From: Epiperipatus broadwayi
Taxonomy: Eukaryota > Onychophora > Udeonychophora > Euonychophora > Peripatidae
DNA: 64,000 bases
Assembly (NCBI GenBank): GCA_028023455.1
Contig: JAQFVV010012416.1
Span: 6,489,594-6,553,593 of the forward strand
Direction of reading: 5' to 3'
The translations under genes and the position numbers were made by a program. Positions 27,701-42,700 of the stretch are shown here, piece by piece. The first letter of the stretch is position 1. Each line of letters starts with the position of its first letter. The notes under the pieces are model-generated. The model was given only the letters and a program-made list of their open reading frames with translations. It did no database searches and was not told the DNA's origin.

Positions 27701-30700
27701 TATTTTTTTTCTCTAAAAGGAAATAAATCTGTGATAATAATTATATAAGATAATGAAGCCCTCAGGCTAACCATATTTGGAGTTACAAAATAACTTTGCC
27801 AAATGACATTTATTTTCTATTACATAAATTTGACTTTCTAGTAGGAAGCATGATTTGGCCATTACTTGCCACCACATATTTCTATATATGAATCAGAATG
27901 TGGTTAAATTATTCTCTCAATTATTGTGTAACATAAAAAAATTAACCAACCATACTATAAATTTGTAGAAAGTTTTACAAATTGGTCTAAATTATGATTT
28001 TAATATAAGACAACATCACTGTATTGACATGGGGAATTGATTGAACTCCAAGGCAGTTAATGAGTGGTTTATTCTTGAAATATATATGTTCTGCCCAAAT
28101 GATTGATAAAGTTTTTTACATTATGCAATGATCAAAAGAATAATTTAATTGGTGTTTACATTGGCATTTATATAATTAATAATGCCATGAATCAATAATA
28201 AATTAAAGATAATAGTAATACTGTTTGTACAAAAAGAAAATATTGAAAACATTAAATATAGCCTTCAATGGATTTTTGGTATCAAACGCTATTGTCATAA
28301 GGCAACTGTTATATTCAAAATAAAACTGGAAATATGAAATTATACATTTAAAGATGCATATTTCATAATGCACTCGGTTGAACGCCAATAGATTTTCTAT
28401 TTATTATTAAGTCTATGTTACTAATAAGCCATGCTTTTTTAATTGTAAGTTTGCCGTAATGTTCTCTGCAAACTATCTGTGCTTCTTTAGATGTAAAAAC
28501 ATGATCAAATATTCTTTGGTGTTTTAAAAATATTGATGATACTGTAGGATATATTTGAGTTTAGTTATATATATATAAATATTTAAAACCTAAAGCTAAA
28601 CTAGTCAATTGCAGGGAAAACATTGGTTGTATCATAGAGCTTATTTTCTTTGGCTAGTCTTGTTTGATTTTGAATTTTGGGTAATCTTTGCTACTCTAGC
28701 CTTACATTAATGTTCATTCTCTTTCACCATACTAGAGCAACTTGATTTCTGACATTTAATTACATGAACAATATAGAGATGTTTTGGGGATTAATTTTTT
28801 CTTCATAATTATTTTTAAATAAGCTATTTTTATAGCCAAAGGTTTGTTATGCAAATTATATATTTGCAGTTTTATTAATTTAATTATTAAAAAATATTAA
28901 ATTCAAATGGAATTGTGATTTATGGTACTGCCATCATGTATCCATTGATTACCCAAGCTTACAATAGATGACTCTGGATTACAGTAAATATAAAAGACTT
29001 ACTGCCCCTAAAAGCTTATCTTGAACCATAGCAAAAGAAGATTATTAGATGTTATGCTAGTGTAAATTTAGTCATTAATAATAACAAATTTTTCAAATTA
29101 CTTATTTTGAATTTTGACCATTTCAGTCCTTTCACTATTTTAATTTTTCAATTGAAAGTTTTTGTATTTTTTTAAAAAAATTATTCTAGTTTACTTTTAT
29201 TATTAATTAATTACGTATTTTTATCTATTTGGTTTAGCTCAGTGATAGAATAATGAACTTGGAAGCTAAAAGGTTCTATATTAAAGTTCAGTTTATCTTT
29301 TCCAATGCTACAATAACATTTAATCTTTCTAGGAATTAGTATTGTAGTCTTTTTATATTTATTTGTAATTATTAAATTTGTTTAAGTAATAATTTATAAT
29401 AGTTTTAAATAAAAGGAATATAAAACAAATTAATATTATTTCTAATTATAAATTTAAATTATAAAGAATAAATAATAGTTAGAATAATCTATTTCCAGGA
29501 CAAACTTAAATGTGCCTGCTGGCAATTATCTCTTAAAGCAACATCAGCGAATCCTGCAAGTAAAGAAGCTCTTAGCGTTGGTTATGAGTTCCGAAGGCTT
29601 AAAGAAGCTGTCATTACTGGGTAAATATTTTTTTGAAAATGTGTATGTCATTGTTTTTTACTTACTTATTTCATTATTATTATTAAATAACAAAAAAAAG
29701 TTAAGGATAATAATTTATTCTTTTTCAGAATTTACGAATGTAATTCTAGATGTAAATGCCCACCATCTTGTCTAAATCGAGTTGCACAAAATGGTTTACA
29801 ATTACGGCTACAAGTTTTCAAGACAGAGAAGATGTAAGTATTAGAGTTATGCTCAAAGAAATACACAAACTTTTATATACATAAATGACAATTTATGAAA
29901 AAAAGAATAACGCATTTCTTTTCTTACACATTTATTTGTAGGATTTTTAAAAGAAAAACAAAATTTGCAGACAAACAAAAAAAAAAAAACTTGAGTAGCC
30001 AAATGAGAAAAAGTTAGGGATGAAATTAATTATTTCTAATTTTAAAAAAAAATTATCCCTGAATTATAAAATTTAAAAGAGAAAAAGAAGATATGATTGT
30101 TTTTTTATATATATAAAAAATAAAAATATTGTTTTAAATTTACAAACTAGAACGTAAGTAATTGTAGGACTTAGAAAGATATCATCAATGAAATGGATAA
30201 ATAAAATAAGGAAATTTGATGATGTAATGTGGAGAAGAGAAACTATGGATTGAAGAAACAGATCTTTATCTTACTATCATCTTTTGGTATCATTGCTTAA
30301 ATTGAGAATTTTAATATAGTCGGTTGAGTGTCTGGCTTGGGATTGGGAGATCTCAATATCATTTCTGGTGCTTGTAGGTCTAACTCGCAAGCAATAATGC
30401 CATATATCTTTATTTTTTTTAAACCTTAAAACATCACATGATCACTATCTTCCATGCTTGCTCATAACTATTGTTATAATAGACACAACTCTCTCCATAT
30501 AATAGTGCCACTCTAAGCAAGACACATTAATTAATGGATGCCAGAAGGCTTGTGCATAAAATCCCTATCTAGTGCCTACTCATCCAATATCCCCAAACTA
30601 GTTTCTGGCTTATGGCCTTCATCAGTGAGGAGCCCTGGATCTGAGAGCACTGCACCTAGATCTTAGGATCTAATACAACCCTCCAGCAGCCACCTTTTAA

Positions 30701-33700
30701 CTCTATATAACTACTAAACCATGAGAATAAAATTGAAAACACACAGATATTTTCAATTTAAGCTCAATAGCTCAAATAGTCATATGGGTCTGAATTCAGT
30801 TCAGCACCCATACATTTTGGTGTCTTTGGCTCTTTTAAAACCATAGCCTATTATAACAACAGTTATGAGCAAGCATGGAAGATAGTGATCATGTGATGTT
30901 TTAAGGTTTAATACCAATCCTGCCTTATAGGAAGGTGATGGCTATGGTTGTAAAGAGCCAAAGACACCAAAATGTATGGGTGCTGAACTGAGTTCAAACC
31001 CATATGACTATTTGAGCTATTGAGCTTAAATAGAAAATATCTGTGTGTTTTCAATTTTGTTCTCATGGTTTAGTAGTTATATAGAATTAAAAGGTGGCTG
31101 CTGGAGGGTTGCATTAGATCCTAAGATCTAGGTGCAGTGCTCTCAGATCCAAGACTCCTCACTGATGAAGGCCATAAGCCAGAGACTAGTTTGGGGATAT
31201 TGGATGAGTTGGCATTAGATAGGGATTTTATGCACAAGCCTTCTGGCATCCAATGATTACTCTGTCTTGCTTAGAGTGGCACTACTGTATGGAGAGAGTT
31301 TTGCCTATTTTTTTTTTTTTTAGGGGAGAAACAATAATCTTTTATATTTTACATATATATATATTAAAGATTTAATATTTTTAATAGTTAATATAGATGA
31401 AAATTAATTAGCAAATGGGATAACTGTTTTATATACGAAGTTAAATCCACAGCCAAGGTGTGTGCAGTAACCAATCAGATGCAGTTCTACATAGAATGAA
31501 GACAATAGCAATAAAATTTTAATAATGATATAAAAAGATATAACTGTGTATTGGCAATTAAAGCTTTAGAAGAGAATATAAGTCTCAGAAGTATAAAACA
31601 TCTTAGTATTAAAAGGAAATTATTTTATAAATAGAAAGAAAAATTGGAACTATTACTAAAAAGAGAGATGACATTATGAAATGTGGAAGAGCTTAAGTAC
31701 AAGAAAATAAAATAACTCCTACAATTATAACATCATCTCAATTGCCACATGTTTTAAATGGAAAGATAAGAAATTTATGTAGTGAAAAACTCCAGGAAAT
31801 GGTGGAATTATTAGTATTATCCTTAAAAAAAGCATATAAAGAAATAGAAAAATTGTTGGGAAAATTATCTACCAAATGTCTGAGAAAGATATAGAAGATG
31901 ATTAAAAGAATGCAATAGTCATATTGATATTTAAGAAAAGTGATAGAGAAGATACAAGGAATTACAGAGCTATCAGTCTTTCACTTTATATAAGATCTTT
32001 ATCAAAACCAATTTCATCTCATCCACATTGTACTTTGGACTAAAACCAACTAAAAGAATAATCTAGGTTTTTAAGTTTTTAGTGTAGTGGATGATATCCA
32101 AGTATTGAGAGAAGTTCATCATTATGTTTTGGATTTATAGATTATGAAAAGGCATTTTTTTTAATAAATATTTCCATAGTGATTAAAGCTTTGGATCTTC
32201 CAGACATAAGTCCAGAATATTGTCATATTCTGAAAAATATCAAAATGTATCAGCTATAATTTGATTTGGATTGTGAAACTATGAAGATTAACATTCATAA
32301 GGAGATAATAACATTTTCCCAAAACTTTATATTGCAGTCTTACAAGAAATATTTTGTAGTTTATAAAAGGAAGTAAGAGAATAAAAATCCATGGATCTAA
32401 TTTAAGTCCTTTAAATTAGCAGGTGATGTGTTTTTTGCAAACATGCTTCAGTCAGAGCTTCAAGAAATGTTGCAAGAGTTATGAGGTAAAAGAAGGACTA
32501 AAGATCAGTGCTAAAAAAGACTCATGTTCGATGGATTTTCACAAAAGAAAATTAAGGTTTATAGTCAGGAATTGGAAAAAGTTAACAATTACAAATATTT
32601 AGATAAAAATAATGAATGAAATTAATACTTGAGTTAAATTTGGATGGAATGCTTTTGGTAGAAATAATTTAATATTAAAAGGTAATATACCTATGTATTT
32701 GATTTGAGATTTGGACACTTAACGTGGGAGCAATATAGAGATTTTGGACCACTCAATAAAGTTTGGAGAGATATATATTGGGAATAATAGAAAAGAATTC
32801 AAAGCAAAATATGCGGATGAGACAATAAATAGTTATCACTGAAAAAATTACGAAGTTGAATTGGACATATTGCAAAAAGAGATGTTAGTAAATGGTTATT
32901 AGAAGTCTTAAACTAGGCACAAAGAGATTTGAAAAACATCTAGAAAGAGATTGCATATAAGGTGGGTGATTGAAATAAAGTTTGTTAGTATGATATGGAG
33001 AAGAGAGGTAGAAAATCGAATTAAATTTGGAAACCCCATTCTGCATTGGTTTAATAATGGTTGAAAATGATGTGTTTATGTGTATACTTTTGAGCTAAAG
33101 GATCATTGTGATAGGATTGGGCTAAGGTGAAGGATTCACTGAAGTAAGTATAACTAAGTGTTGCAAATATATAAATAATAAATGTGCAGTCATTGTTTTT
33201 TATTGCAGTAAATAATTTTATTAAAATATAAAGTAGTATTTAATATAAGTTTGTGTTGTGTTTATTTTTACATTAACTTTTAATTTATTTTCTAATTACT
33301 AATTAGGGGATGGGGTCTTCGCTGCCTTGATGATATACCCATGGGAACTTTCCTCTGTATTTATGCTGGCCAGTTATTGAATGAACAAGGAGCAAATGAA
33401 GTAAGTCACACATAGCTTGTTAGATGCAAACTTGCTTCGTATACATATATTTCTTATATATATTATATCGAACATCTTGAGTAAAAGTCATTAAATCACA
33501 ATTAATCTAAATATGATAAAACAATACATTTTAAAATTGCAATATGGTAGCTCAAGTCAATGCTTATTGTGAAAGTCTAGATATCGGATTTCTGAAGCAA
33601 TTTTCATAATACTTTCAGAGATAACTTTGAAGATCTTGTAGTATTTTAGTAAGGTTTATTTTACTTTGGCATTATAAATTTATATATAAAATGTAATTAG

Positions 33701-36700
33701 GAATGAAGTGAAGTTTATATAATTTATAATTATGCTGAATTGTAATTTTATTAATATATATATATTGTAACCTTCTCCTCTGATCATTGGACAATCAGAT
33801 CTACACATTTCTATAATCATAAATAAATCATACCGCACATTTTAGGCACTATAATCTTACCTGTAGCCTTCCCCCCTAATCTAACTAGTCCAATTTGCAC
33901 GTTTTGAAATCATATCTTTCTCTGTAACTTTCCTAGCTACAACTAATCTAGAATATATATTTAAAATAAATGATGGACTAAAGATGATTTCTTTATTAGC
34001 TAAGCTCGCATGGAACTACAATCTTAGAGCAGATCGCAAGGTGGATTAATAATTTCTGGTCAAGCTAGCCTCAAAATCCATAAACAAGCAAACAAACAAA
34101 AAATTATAAAATAAACTTCATATTGTCAAACTAATAAATAAATAATAATTAGATCGATGGAATGAATATGAAATTAGAAGTATAAATTAGGCAATAAGTC
34201 GATGAGGATGTAAATTATTAAATGAATGATGCAAATAAGTAATAATTAAATAATAAAATAAAATGAATCTGAGATTGAAGATGTGTAAAAGTTAATGGAT
34301 AATTAAGATGAGAATGGAATAAGAGCTAATGAATGATGAGTGAATTAGGATAATGAATTAGGATGAAAAAAGAGAATAAAGAAAGATTGAAATGACAAAT
34401 GAGAAGAATGATGATGATGAAAGATGATGTACAGAACTCTAAATTTGATATTGAATTAAAAGATAATAAGACAATTAAATAAAATACAGATTCTAAGCTT
34501 ACTAAGACCAGAATATTCACCATCAAGTCAAAACCAACTATACATTTCAGACAAAAGAAGTAATAGATACTTTAAAGTTTGGTTGACATTATATCTCATA
34601 GTGAATGTAACACAATTCCACTCTAATTACAATAATTAACTGGATACAAATTTACCAGAAATTCAAATCCTATTACAAGTTGATATAACTTATCTTTCTC
34701 AGGGTTCACATAGCTCAAAGGGTGATATACAAGATACACTTGGGTCAGTAAGTGGGATTTTGCCACTACCCAATCATAACACACACAAAATAGCTCTTAA
34801 TACTGAATTGAATTACTAAACCATATTCAATAATTTTAAATAAATTCTATACATTCCCTAACTATGCTAAACTTTAAGTTCCAATAAGTAAGAGTAAATT
34901 TTCAATAGCTAAACATAATAGCTTTCCAACTTTCTTTCTCCATTAATTAGAAACAAGGTGACCAAGACCAGTGAATGATAAATCTGTGGATTCAAATGAA
35001 CTAATCAAACCAATATTAGGTTTTTAATCTTTTAGTATATCACTTAAACTAATATTCTTTAGGTTAGTATGTTTAATTATTAAGTTATAATGCCCTAGAT
35101 ATACTCATAAATTATAGGGCTTAACACAATTATTCTGATATACTTACATATAGTGACTTTTACAATATTGATTGATGACAATTTCCTTATAATCACAGGA
35201 TAGGTCGATAGCAATAACAATAATATAATGTGTGGTGTGTGTTGATTAGCAATAAGAATACTGAAGACTAAATAAAATTTTAACACAACAATATTTATTT
35301 ACATTATATACAAGTCTCTTTCAGACATGTTACATGAAACAAGATAAATCCATCCCAAAATTAGGGATGAAAATTAATAATGTGGTAAGTAATGACCAAC
35401 TAATATGACAAACATTTTTGGATATGTTTCTTTATTATTCTATCAGGTAGACTAAGATAGTTAAACTTATTTGAGCTATCTTAGCATTGAAATTGCAAAC
35501 AAAATGTATTAATATCCTTTGGATATATGCAACCTTTAAATAAATAAATAAAAAAAAAACTCTAAATTACCATTTATTATATCAAACTGTAGCTGTTTGA
35601 GTTATTGGAATATGATAAGGGCAACTATCACACTCCAATACAAGTAATAATTTATTATAATTTACTATATAAAAAAATTTCATTGCATTGATGTGGGGCA
35701 AACATCATCAGTTAAATACACACATGATACCAAAAGCATTCACTAGGTCCACAACTTAACTATTTATTATTTAACTGATCTTAATAATTCATCAGTAAAT
35801 ACCTACTTGTTGAAAACCAATCCACATTGTCCATGTACACACCTTGCTCTTTTATGTAGAAGTTCTACAGACACTAGTAAGTTTTGGTTGGTCTCTTTAT
35901 AACTGATGACGATTACACAACATCAGAAAGACACTATTTCAATTAGACAATACTATAGCTATATCAGACTTTATCTTATCCTTGCTATTCGATTTAAAAA
36001 ATGCTACACTTTATCATACACGGTGGAATATTAACTATATAACTTCTTGAGGGATCTAAATAAAGGGGGCTCTACAAAACAACATGATAGTTGTATATCA
36101 AGAAACAACATAATAGTTGTATAAGAATATGGCCAATATTCTGATACCTTTTCATAGGTATAAAAGTGTGGGCAGTGCCTCTCCACTGGAAAACAGAATT
36201 CAGACCATGGGATCTGCCTCTTTTAGGCGTAACTATGCTCTAAGCACTAACTTTTAATCAGCCCCAACAATATCATCCTCTCATATTAATCACAATGGGG
36301 AATTCTCTATCATCCCATGTACAATATTAATTATTATTATATCTAAGGCTCTTATATGTAGCCCTAACTCATCCTAAAATCTATCACAAATTCTGATCAA
36401 TACAATAGCAAGGTAAAACAATACTAATAATCTAAGTGGAAACATAAATATTCCATTGCACATTGCAGAAATTGTTAATGTTTTATAGACAGACCACCAA
36501 TATCAGTAAAATAACCATTAATTATTTCAAAACAATAATTATACCTTTTATTATAGCAAGCCATGTACACGTAAATAAGGAGGATTAAACTACATTTTGC
36601 ATTTAAAGTGGACATTTCGTTTATAAGCTAAATTAAGCAATAATAATAAAAAAATACTTATTAAATTATTTTATATAATAGAACAATGGTATCATTATGT

Positions 36701-39700
36701 GAATATTTTTGACCAGTTTGGATCTATTTGTTTCCCTCCTCAATATAATGTTAACATCTGTTTTGGCAGTGAAAGAGATAAACATTTATTTTTCGGACCA
36801 GATAAATAATATTTACCATTATGCTTTTCCTTCATTGGGAAAATATAAATATGGATAATAAATGGGTAAAAGTTCACTATAACGGTCTATGGTTGTTTGC
36901 CCTCTATTGTTTAAAATTTAAACTAAATTGCTTGAGAATCTGACATGTATCTTATTATATTACAAATAAATTAAAATTTAATCAAATGTAAAAGATAATA
37001 ATAAAAAAAAACCTTTTGAATGTTGGATTAATTACACGACATTAATTAAAAAAACATTTACCTTTTTAAATATAATTACGTCCTATACAGACTAGGAAGT
37101 TGGAGACTGCTGATGTTATTGTACGCAGCCCAGCCACAACTTAAGAATTTAAAATAACTACATTTATAGCACATGTTGCAAAAAAAAAGACACCTTATGT
37201 GTCCAACGGCGCGAATTACACGCATACGTGTACAGTTTTATAGTTACAAAAGATGTCTGCTACATGCTTAGTACCTGATAGTGAAATTTTAAGCGTTGCT
37301 GCTATTCTGGCAGAAGAATGGAATATGCGTGGATTTGATGACAATGGGGAGCTATTAATCGTCGAAATAGACGAAACCTACTATTTCCACCAAAAATATC
37401 ACAGGGGGGCTATACGGACAGGTCATTGGCGGCATAGAGAGAGCATCAAGAAAGTGCTTCTTGATAGAAGTGGCAGACAGGACGGCTGATACACTGGAGG
37501 GCCTGATACAGCGGGTCATTTTACCAGGTACGCACATTATTTCAGATGGCTGGGCTGCGTACAATAACATCAGCAGTCTCAACAATGGTGTGTATTTGCA
37601 TTCGGTTGTCGTCCATCAGGAAAACTTCGTGGATCCCGAAGACCGAGACATACACAGCCAGAATATTGAAAACATGTGGATGAGAGCAAAGCGTAAGCTG
37701 AAATTCCAATGTGGCATTAGCAGAGCTTTGTTTTCATCGTACCTGCACGAATTGCCCTCCGGAGTAGATGCAGCAATACCGCTTTTTTATCCAACTTCCT
37801 AGTCTGTATAGGACGGAATTATATTTAAAAAGGTAAATGTTTTTTTTATTATCTTTTACATTTGAATAAATTTTCATGTAATTGTAAGACAGTAGCATAT
37901 ACTTTTTTATTTTAAATTCTTAAGTTGTAGACAGTTTAAAATCTTAACTTTCAAAGAAATTAAAAGTAATTATTTTAATTAATGTCGTGTAATTAATCCA
38001 ACATTCAAAAGGTTTTTTTTTATTATTATTATCTTTTACATTTGATTAAATTTTAATTTATTTGTAATATAATAAGATACATGTCAGATTCTCAAGCAAT
38101 TTAGTTTAAATTTTAAACAATAGAGGGCAAACAACCATAGACCGTTATAGTGAACTTTTACCAAAAAAAAAACCTAATACCTGAATAACACGTGAAAGAA
38201 AAAAAAAACGCATTACAATATTATATATAGCCATTAACAAACTAAATAAACATTACATTTTCTACCATTGGACTTTATCGAAGTTTGATTCGTTCTTATA
38301 AGTAAAACAACATGAAAACGGATATGATAAGCAAACATTCCTGAGTAATATATATATATTGGTTATCCGGTTCAATATTAACGTCTTCAGACAAAACTCA
38401 AACACTTCTCCAATGGTAATAGAAATCCTTTATCAGTTTGTCTACTAATGTAAGCATACTGAAGCAATATTAAAACATTTTTGAGAACAAGTCACTTAAA
38501 ATAGGTCTAATCAACATCTATTGATTTGTCTATTTTGTTTTTCCTCCTTTTTTTTTTTTTTTATCTGCGCGACGATCTGTCATACTCTTAAATAATCTGG
38601 GTGATTTTAAAATCGTTTGAAATATTATCACGTTGCAAGTTATTCACTAACTATAAAATATTTATTTTCACTTCCCTTTTATTAGCAAATTATCATGTCT
38701 TAAGTTATACTGAAAAGAATCTATTTAATTATAAATACGATCTTCTAAGCGAGGTTAATTAATATGTAACATATATTTTTCCAAACGTAGCACAGTTATA
38801 ATCAGTTTATTACGATGTTTGAAAATAAACTATTAAATCATTTATGAATTTTGTTTACTTTGTTTTTCCGTTTTAATTAATATATATATTTTTCCAAATG
38901 TAACACAATTATCATCAGTTTATTACGATCTTTGAAAATAAACTTTTAAATCATTTATGGATTTTGTTTACTTTGTTTTTTCCGTCCACAGTAATTGTTA
39001 CAATCTTAAATAATCTGGGTAATTTTAAACGCTTAAAATATTTTACTTTATATGTTGTATAATCAAGAAGAAAAAAAATCAATATTTCTTTATTCACTAT
39101 TATTGGCAATTTATTTCATATTTAAGAATGTTAAGCAGAATTGATTTAATAGTAAGCAATTATTAACAATATATATACGTGACTGCTTCGCGGGGAAATC
39201 AGAGCAAAACAATCTCTTTCCCCAATGGAAATAAGTACTTCATGCATTTTTCTTTTTAACTTAATTATATCTTATATGATTTAAAATAAAATTTTAATTT
39301 CTTCATTATTTCTTGAAACTTTTCTTCAAATGCTTTAGAATATTTTCTTGAAATATTAATTTATACATAAACGTATTTTTCTGCTTATTGCTGAATTAAT
39401 GGTAGCGCGAAAATTAAAATACTTTAATCTCTTTTTTTTTTCAGTCTAAATAACTTTTGTGTTATGATAATTGATCAAAATAAAGAAAATAAAAATAATT
39501 GCTTACGTTTTCTGGTATTATTTTCCGTTCCAAATGGTGCATGTTTCTGCAAATACTTATTCAAATAGCGGTCCTTCCAGTGTTTCCTTCAGTAGGCACA
39601 GTTAGGAATATAAGATCGATGAAAAGTTGGTGTAGAGATTTTACAGGATTATTGAGTTTATTCCATAGTATTCAGATCCATCTATCTATGAAATTTTGTC

Positions 39701-42700
39701 CCAAATAATTTTTAAAAAAAGTATTATTTTTTAGCTAATTTCTTCTCTTTTACTTCAGAAGTGGAGTTGTAGTTTTGTTCCATTTACATTTCTTAGAGAG
39801 ACCCCTCTCCCCTTACAAACTTTTTATATTATATACTTTGTCTTATCTGGCAGGATTGGTTCTATTATGGGCTAATCACTGTAAAATGTGAATAAATTAA
39901 GTTTTATCCCTCTAGTGAGAATCATCTAGACTGATGCATTTATTTACATTAAAATATAATATACTTAAAGATTGTTTATAAAAAAAATTTAGAAGACTTA
40001 TAAATTGATTTTGTTGTTTATTTTTAATTATTGTTTAACAACACCAACAAATAAAGTGTTAAATATTTTATATGCTTCCCAATAATATTTTAATACCATC
40101 AAAACAACGTTTAAAATAGCTGCCACTGAAACAACATGATAAAATGTTTATGGGATTTATATTCACTCTATCAGACTTTCCAGTGTCTCACAAACAGTCA
40201 AGATCATCATCACCTTTTGAGATATTTATGAGTGCTTTTGGTTTAATTGGAAAATCTATAATCCAATAAGCCTTTTAATATATATAATTAATATTTCCAC
40301 ACCACTTTTCAATAATTTATAACTTATTACAATTTTAAAATTTAAAATTTTACACATTTATCCACTGGATAAAACCTACTATCTTTGAGCCAAAACATAT
40401 GGTTACAATATAAAGACAGTAATGTTTTCTACACACAACACATTGGATGTATAAACTTAGTCATTGTATTAATGAAAAACAGGAAATGTGCATTTATATA
40501 CATTATGCATATATAAGGAATTCGAACTTAGACTTTCACACAACCCTCAACTCTCCATGCCATTTCATATTGCTAACCCATCTGATCACACACACATGTT
40601 GAAAAGATAAATAATCATCAATATACATATTTCATGCTAAACCAGCACTCATCAGTTGGTCCAGATTACCATCTCCACACATATATATAATCAGTGCTCA
40701 GCTTTATATAAGTGTGTAAACCTGTACAGTGTATTAAGTTACATATTGAAACATAGTGCATTAAAGGTCTGCCCATCCCTCACATATGTATGTAAAAATG
40801 GATTATTCTCCAGTACATGAGGGATCAGAATGACTAACATCAACATGGGTAGGGTGACAACCTTGGCACTAACGTGGATTTGAACGTTCCATCATCAGAT
40901 TTTCAATGAAATGGACGGTTGAAGAGCTGTGGGTTGGAGTAGTTTGAAGCCTGTTCATTAAAGTATGAAGATTTGCTATCTTAATATAAAGCTGAGCACA
41001 TTGTATATATGTGTGGAGATGGTAATCTGGACCAACTGATGAGTGCTGGTTTAGCATGAAGTACGTATATTGGTGATTATTTGTCTTTTCAACATGTGTG
41101 TGATCAGATGAGTCAGCAATATGAGATGGCATGGATAGTTGAGGGTCATGTAAAAGTCTTGAGTTCGAATCCTTTATATTTACATTATATGTGCAGGTGT
41201 GTGTAAGCCCGTACAGTGTATTACATATTGATACATTATGCATGTAAATTTTATCATTTTTAAAATAAACTTGTTTTCACTGAACTAAACTCTACTTATA
41301 TAAAAATCAAAATCTCCATTAACATTTTGATTATTTTCTAGAATCTTTGTCAAGGCATAATTCTAAAACATAAAATAAAAAATATGCAAATCAAAAAATA
41401 TCAGAAAAAAAAAAAATATATGAAATACCATTTCAAAAAGTTTTAATTTTCCCTTTTTTATCTTTTTATATATATATTAAATATAGAGTGAAATTATTAA
41501 CATTAAGAAAACCTATCTCTATAAGTCATCGTTTCATAAAAAATTGATTAAAATGTTATTATATATATACTTTCTTTTATCAATAAGTAATTAAATTTTT
41601 GGATAGAAATAAATATCCTATATTTTATAAGAGATATATTGATGATTATTTTATAGTATTTAAAGATAATGAAAGAAATTAAGAAATATTCTATGATTAT
41701 AAAAAATAATCTAAAGAATAACATAAAATTTAAAATGGAAAAGAAATAAATAATAATATTAACTCTGTTGATATTGTATTTAACATGTGCATTAACAAAA
41801 ACTGTAGCAAGATCACATATCTGAGAGATACATTCATTACTAAGATGTGTTGAAATACAGAAAAAAAAATACGTTAAAACACTAAATTTGCGTTTATTAT
41901 ATTTATATAATAAAATATGTGATTTTTTCCCCCAGTTACAATCTAGAAATTATTAAACAAAAAAATATAAAAAATAAAAGATTTTTTTTTCAAATAACCA
42001 AAATATAAATATTGCTAAAAATATACATTTTTTTTTAGCATTAATTAATCAGAATCTTCAATAATTGTTTTTCACAATGATTATACAGTCATGGCAAGCA
42101 ATATTAATCCATTCAAAGCCGATGTTTTTCACAACTACTCCAATACTGACTTTAGAGTGTATCGTATCTCTCAGGTACAATTTTCTATCGAATGTTATAC
42201 ACCTCATTTTGGTTTAACATTGGTCACGTACAAATGTGCAACTCATGACCTTGAATCTATGCATTCAATATATGTAGCAATATTTAAGATAGGAGTTTGT
42301 TTATATTTCTCAGATCAGCCATATCCTGTGCGGGTTGGCGCAGTTAGAGCAACCGACTTGGGATTGGAGGGTCCCAGGATTGATTCTGGCACTTTCAGGT
42401 CAGGCATTCAAACTTTTTATGAATTCCTAAACAATGAAGCCATATGTCTTTTTTCTTCTTTTAGATCAGCCATGTCCTTTGCAGGCTTAATAAAAAAAAA
42501 AAAACATTGAAGGAAATATAACAAATTATAATTCAAATTTATTCAAGCAATAAAATATTTTAAAATAAAACTGAAATAGTTTTAAAAAAAAAGTATGATT
42601 GATCTACTGATATTAAATATAGTTACAAAAAGTAATAAAATAACTAAATTAATATTAATATTAAGAAGGTGTCAAAAAAGTGATTTATACAAGTTTTATA

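Larger units (their letters stand above)
24600..29490. other. Intron 4, mostly featureless AT-rich sequence
   Basis: Apart from the partial SINE at 25210-25320 and the tRNA-like fragment at 29232, I see no gene, long repeat or coding signature. Small ORFs here are short and AT-driven. Confidence 0.5.
30421..31312. mobile_element. HHR-FB element, palindromic full-length pair
   Basis: One full unit (from about 30421) in antisense orientation followed from about 30930 by its reverse complement, ending ..GAGAGTTTTGCCTATTTT. Arms are about 90% alike over some 400 bp. Both ends lie in poly-T, so a target duplication cannot be read. A transcript of this intron would form a long hairpin. Confidence 0.85.

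Noticed and set aside
35885-35960. CTGATGA..GAAAG string as another hammerhead
   Set aside because: Stem III and stem I do not form properly; no cleavage triplet in place.
35690-36330. Possible LTR with TATAAAAG
   Set aside because: No TG..CA ends with a matching duplication could be found.
40869-41243. 124-codon minus ORF
   Set aside because: Lies across the SINE pair; His/Thr-rich reading of repeat sequence.
42091-42510. 139-codon ORF from ATG
   Set aside because: Its second half is the tRNA-derived SINE and poly-A; no known domain.
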